Source: Bradyrhizobium sp. CB1717 (lineage in GTDB: Bacteria > Pseudomonadota > Alphaproteobacteria > Rhizobiales > Xanthobacteraceae). From it: a stretch of 64,000 bases of DNA. Positions within the stretch are counted from its first letter, which is position 1. Each line of letters starts with the position of its first letter. This document shows, piece after piece, positions 63,217-64,000 of this stretch. The notes beneath the pieces were generated by a model. It searched no databases and was not told the DNA's origin. It worked only from the letters and a program-made list of their open reading frames with translations. Location of the stretch: contig NZ_CP121666.1 of NCBI RefSeq assembly GCF_029714325.1, positions 4,030,001-4,094,000 of the forward strand. The letters run 5' to 3'. Position numbers and translations under genes: made by a program.

Positions 63217-63924
63217 ATGAAGACGATTTTGCTGGGCGCAGTCGCCTTGCTTGCGCTGGCAGCGCCGGCCGCAGCGGCCGACATGCAGCCGCGCCCCTAT
63301 ACCAAGGCTCCGGCCCCCACGCCGCCGCAGGTGATCTACAACTGGACCGGTTTCTACATTGGCGGCCACGTCGGCGGCGCGTTTGCCGGCGACAGCAGCT
63401 TCCAGTCGAGCGACGCCCGCTTCCTGGGCGGCGTGCAGGGCGGCTTCGACTACCAGTTCGCGCCCAACTGGGTCGTGGGTGTCGAGGCCCAGTACTCCTG
63501 GCTGCCGACCAACAACAACGGTGTCACGTTCCCGCTGGGCACGCAGGTGACATCCAACACCGACCAGCTCGGGTCGGTGACCGGCCGGATCGGCTACACC
63601 TGGGGCCCGACGCTGCTCTACGCCAAGGGCGGTTACGCCTGGCGCAACGGCGGCCTTGGCGTCAACGTCGCCGGTGTCCCGCAGACCTTCACCGCGACCG
63701 GCAACAACAAGGACGGCTACACCGTCGGCGCCGGCCTCGAATACATGTTCGCGCCGAACTGGTCGGCCAAGGCCGAGTACCAGTACTACAACTTTGGCAG
63801 CACGACCTTCACCTCCGGGCCGGCCGACGTCGTCGGCGTCCGCGGCCGGGAAGACGAGCATACCGTCAAGGTCGGTGTGAACTACCGCTTCGGCTGGGGC
63901 GGTCCGGCAGCCACGCGTTACTGA
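63217..63924 (+). CDS. Outer-membrane beta-barrel protein, Omp31/RopB-like
   Basis: A 235-residue porin-like protein. The signal peptide ends PAAAAD (about residue 20). Typical alternating strands follow, with YNWTGFYIGGHVGGAF at residues about 40-55 and YTVGAGLEYMFAPNWSAKAEYQYY near the C-terminus. ATG 63217 has GGGG 6 bases upstream; ATG 63211 is an alternative. Such proteins are abundant in rhizobial outer membranes. Confidence 0.92.
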   Translation: MKTILLGAVALLALAAPAAAADMQPRPYTKAPAPTPPQVIYNWTGFYIGGHVGGAFAGDSSFQSSDARFLGGVQGGFDYQFAPNWVVGVEAQYSWLPTNNNGVTFPLGTQVTSNTDQLGSVTGRIGYTWGPTLLYAKGGYAWRNGGLGVNVAGVPQTFTATGNNKDGYTVGAGLEYMFAPNWSAKAEYQYYNFGSTTFTSGPADVVGVRGREDEHTVKVGVNYRFGWGGPAATRY

Positions 63925-63952
63925 CCCGCCAAAGGCGATCCCCAGATCTGAC

Positions 63953-63983
63953 AAAGGCCGGCTTCCCGCCGGCCTTTCGTTTG
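63953..63983 (+). terminator. Terminator of the Omp31-like gene
   Basis: AAAGGCCGGC pairs perfectly with GCCGGCCTTT around TTCCC, then CGTTTG. It lies 28 bases after the stop codon. Confidence 0.8.
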
Positions 63984-64000
63984 CCAGCTCCCGCTTGCCG

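Overview
The window reads as ordinary chromosome of a high-GC alphaproteobacterium, most likely Bradyrhizobium or a close relative. Reasons: dense GC-rich genes with GGAG-type ribosome sites, Tat and Sec exported proteins, a phasin, BTLCP, DUF2336, PAS_5 and GrlR families typical of Rhizobiales, and many short palindromic intergenic repeats that I recognise from Bradyrhizobium. No tRNA, rRNA, insertion sequence, prophage, CRISPR array or plasmid gene was found.

Layout. 1-6202: end of an arginase/agmatinase-type gene, then a leftward operon for a PotABCD-like ABC importer with a hydantoin/Asp-Glu racemase-like enzyme, and a divergent GntR regulator; probably one nitrogen-compound uptake and breakdown unit. 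6217-18000: mixed housekeeping and accessory genes (secreted amidohydrolase, a CYTH-CHAD gene broken by a frameshift, a transglutaminase-like cysteine protease, a two-domain PilZ protein, MFS carrier, GNAT, zinc dehydrogenase, VOC, cupin, phosphoesterase). 18459-30000: DEAD-box RNA helicase with DbpA-type tail, phasin, Crp-type regulator, PAS protein, a candidate small RNA, rhomboid protease, CBS protein, patatin, a proline-rich secreted protein and an aldo-keto reductase remnant. 30000-38900: a repeat-rich gap, a PAS-GGDEF-EAL protein, a serine hydrolase, an orphan TadE/TadG pair facing a LysR regulator, and a nitroreductase. 38978-52500: thrS, transporters, a GrlR-like protein, a lipid-anchored or membrane hydrolase, an APC permease coupled to an unknown secreted protein, yidD, an Fe-S scaffold, folE-hisI and a lytic transglycosylase. 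52807-64000: DUF2336, Hpt and REC signalling proteins, a DUF2975-HTH pair, NAD kinase, an S10 carboxypeptidase, a second serine hydrolase, a TPR protein and envelope proteins ending with an Omp31-like beta-barrel.

The most unusual items are not classical genes: a promoter-to-terminator candidate ncRNA at about 24916-25088 carrying a 17-base G-rich block that is exactly complementary to the 3' UTR of the protease mRNA at 10486; an array of three helically phased AATTCGA boxes upstream of that same protease gene; a multi-armed structured repeat at about 30098-30540; a perfect palindrome sitting in frame inside a permease gene; and four copies of a 78-79 base hairpin repeat, one lying directly beside a decapitated reductase gene. 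I did not find a clear new defence or biosynthetic system. Start codons were chosen from ribosome-site spacing and family N-termini; where ambiguous this is stated.
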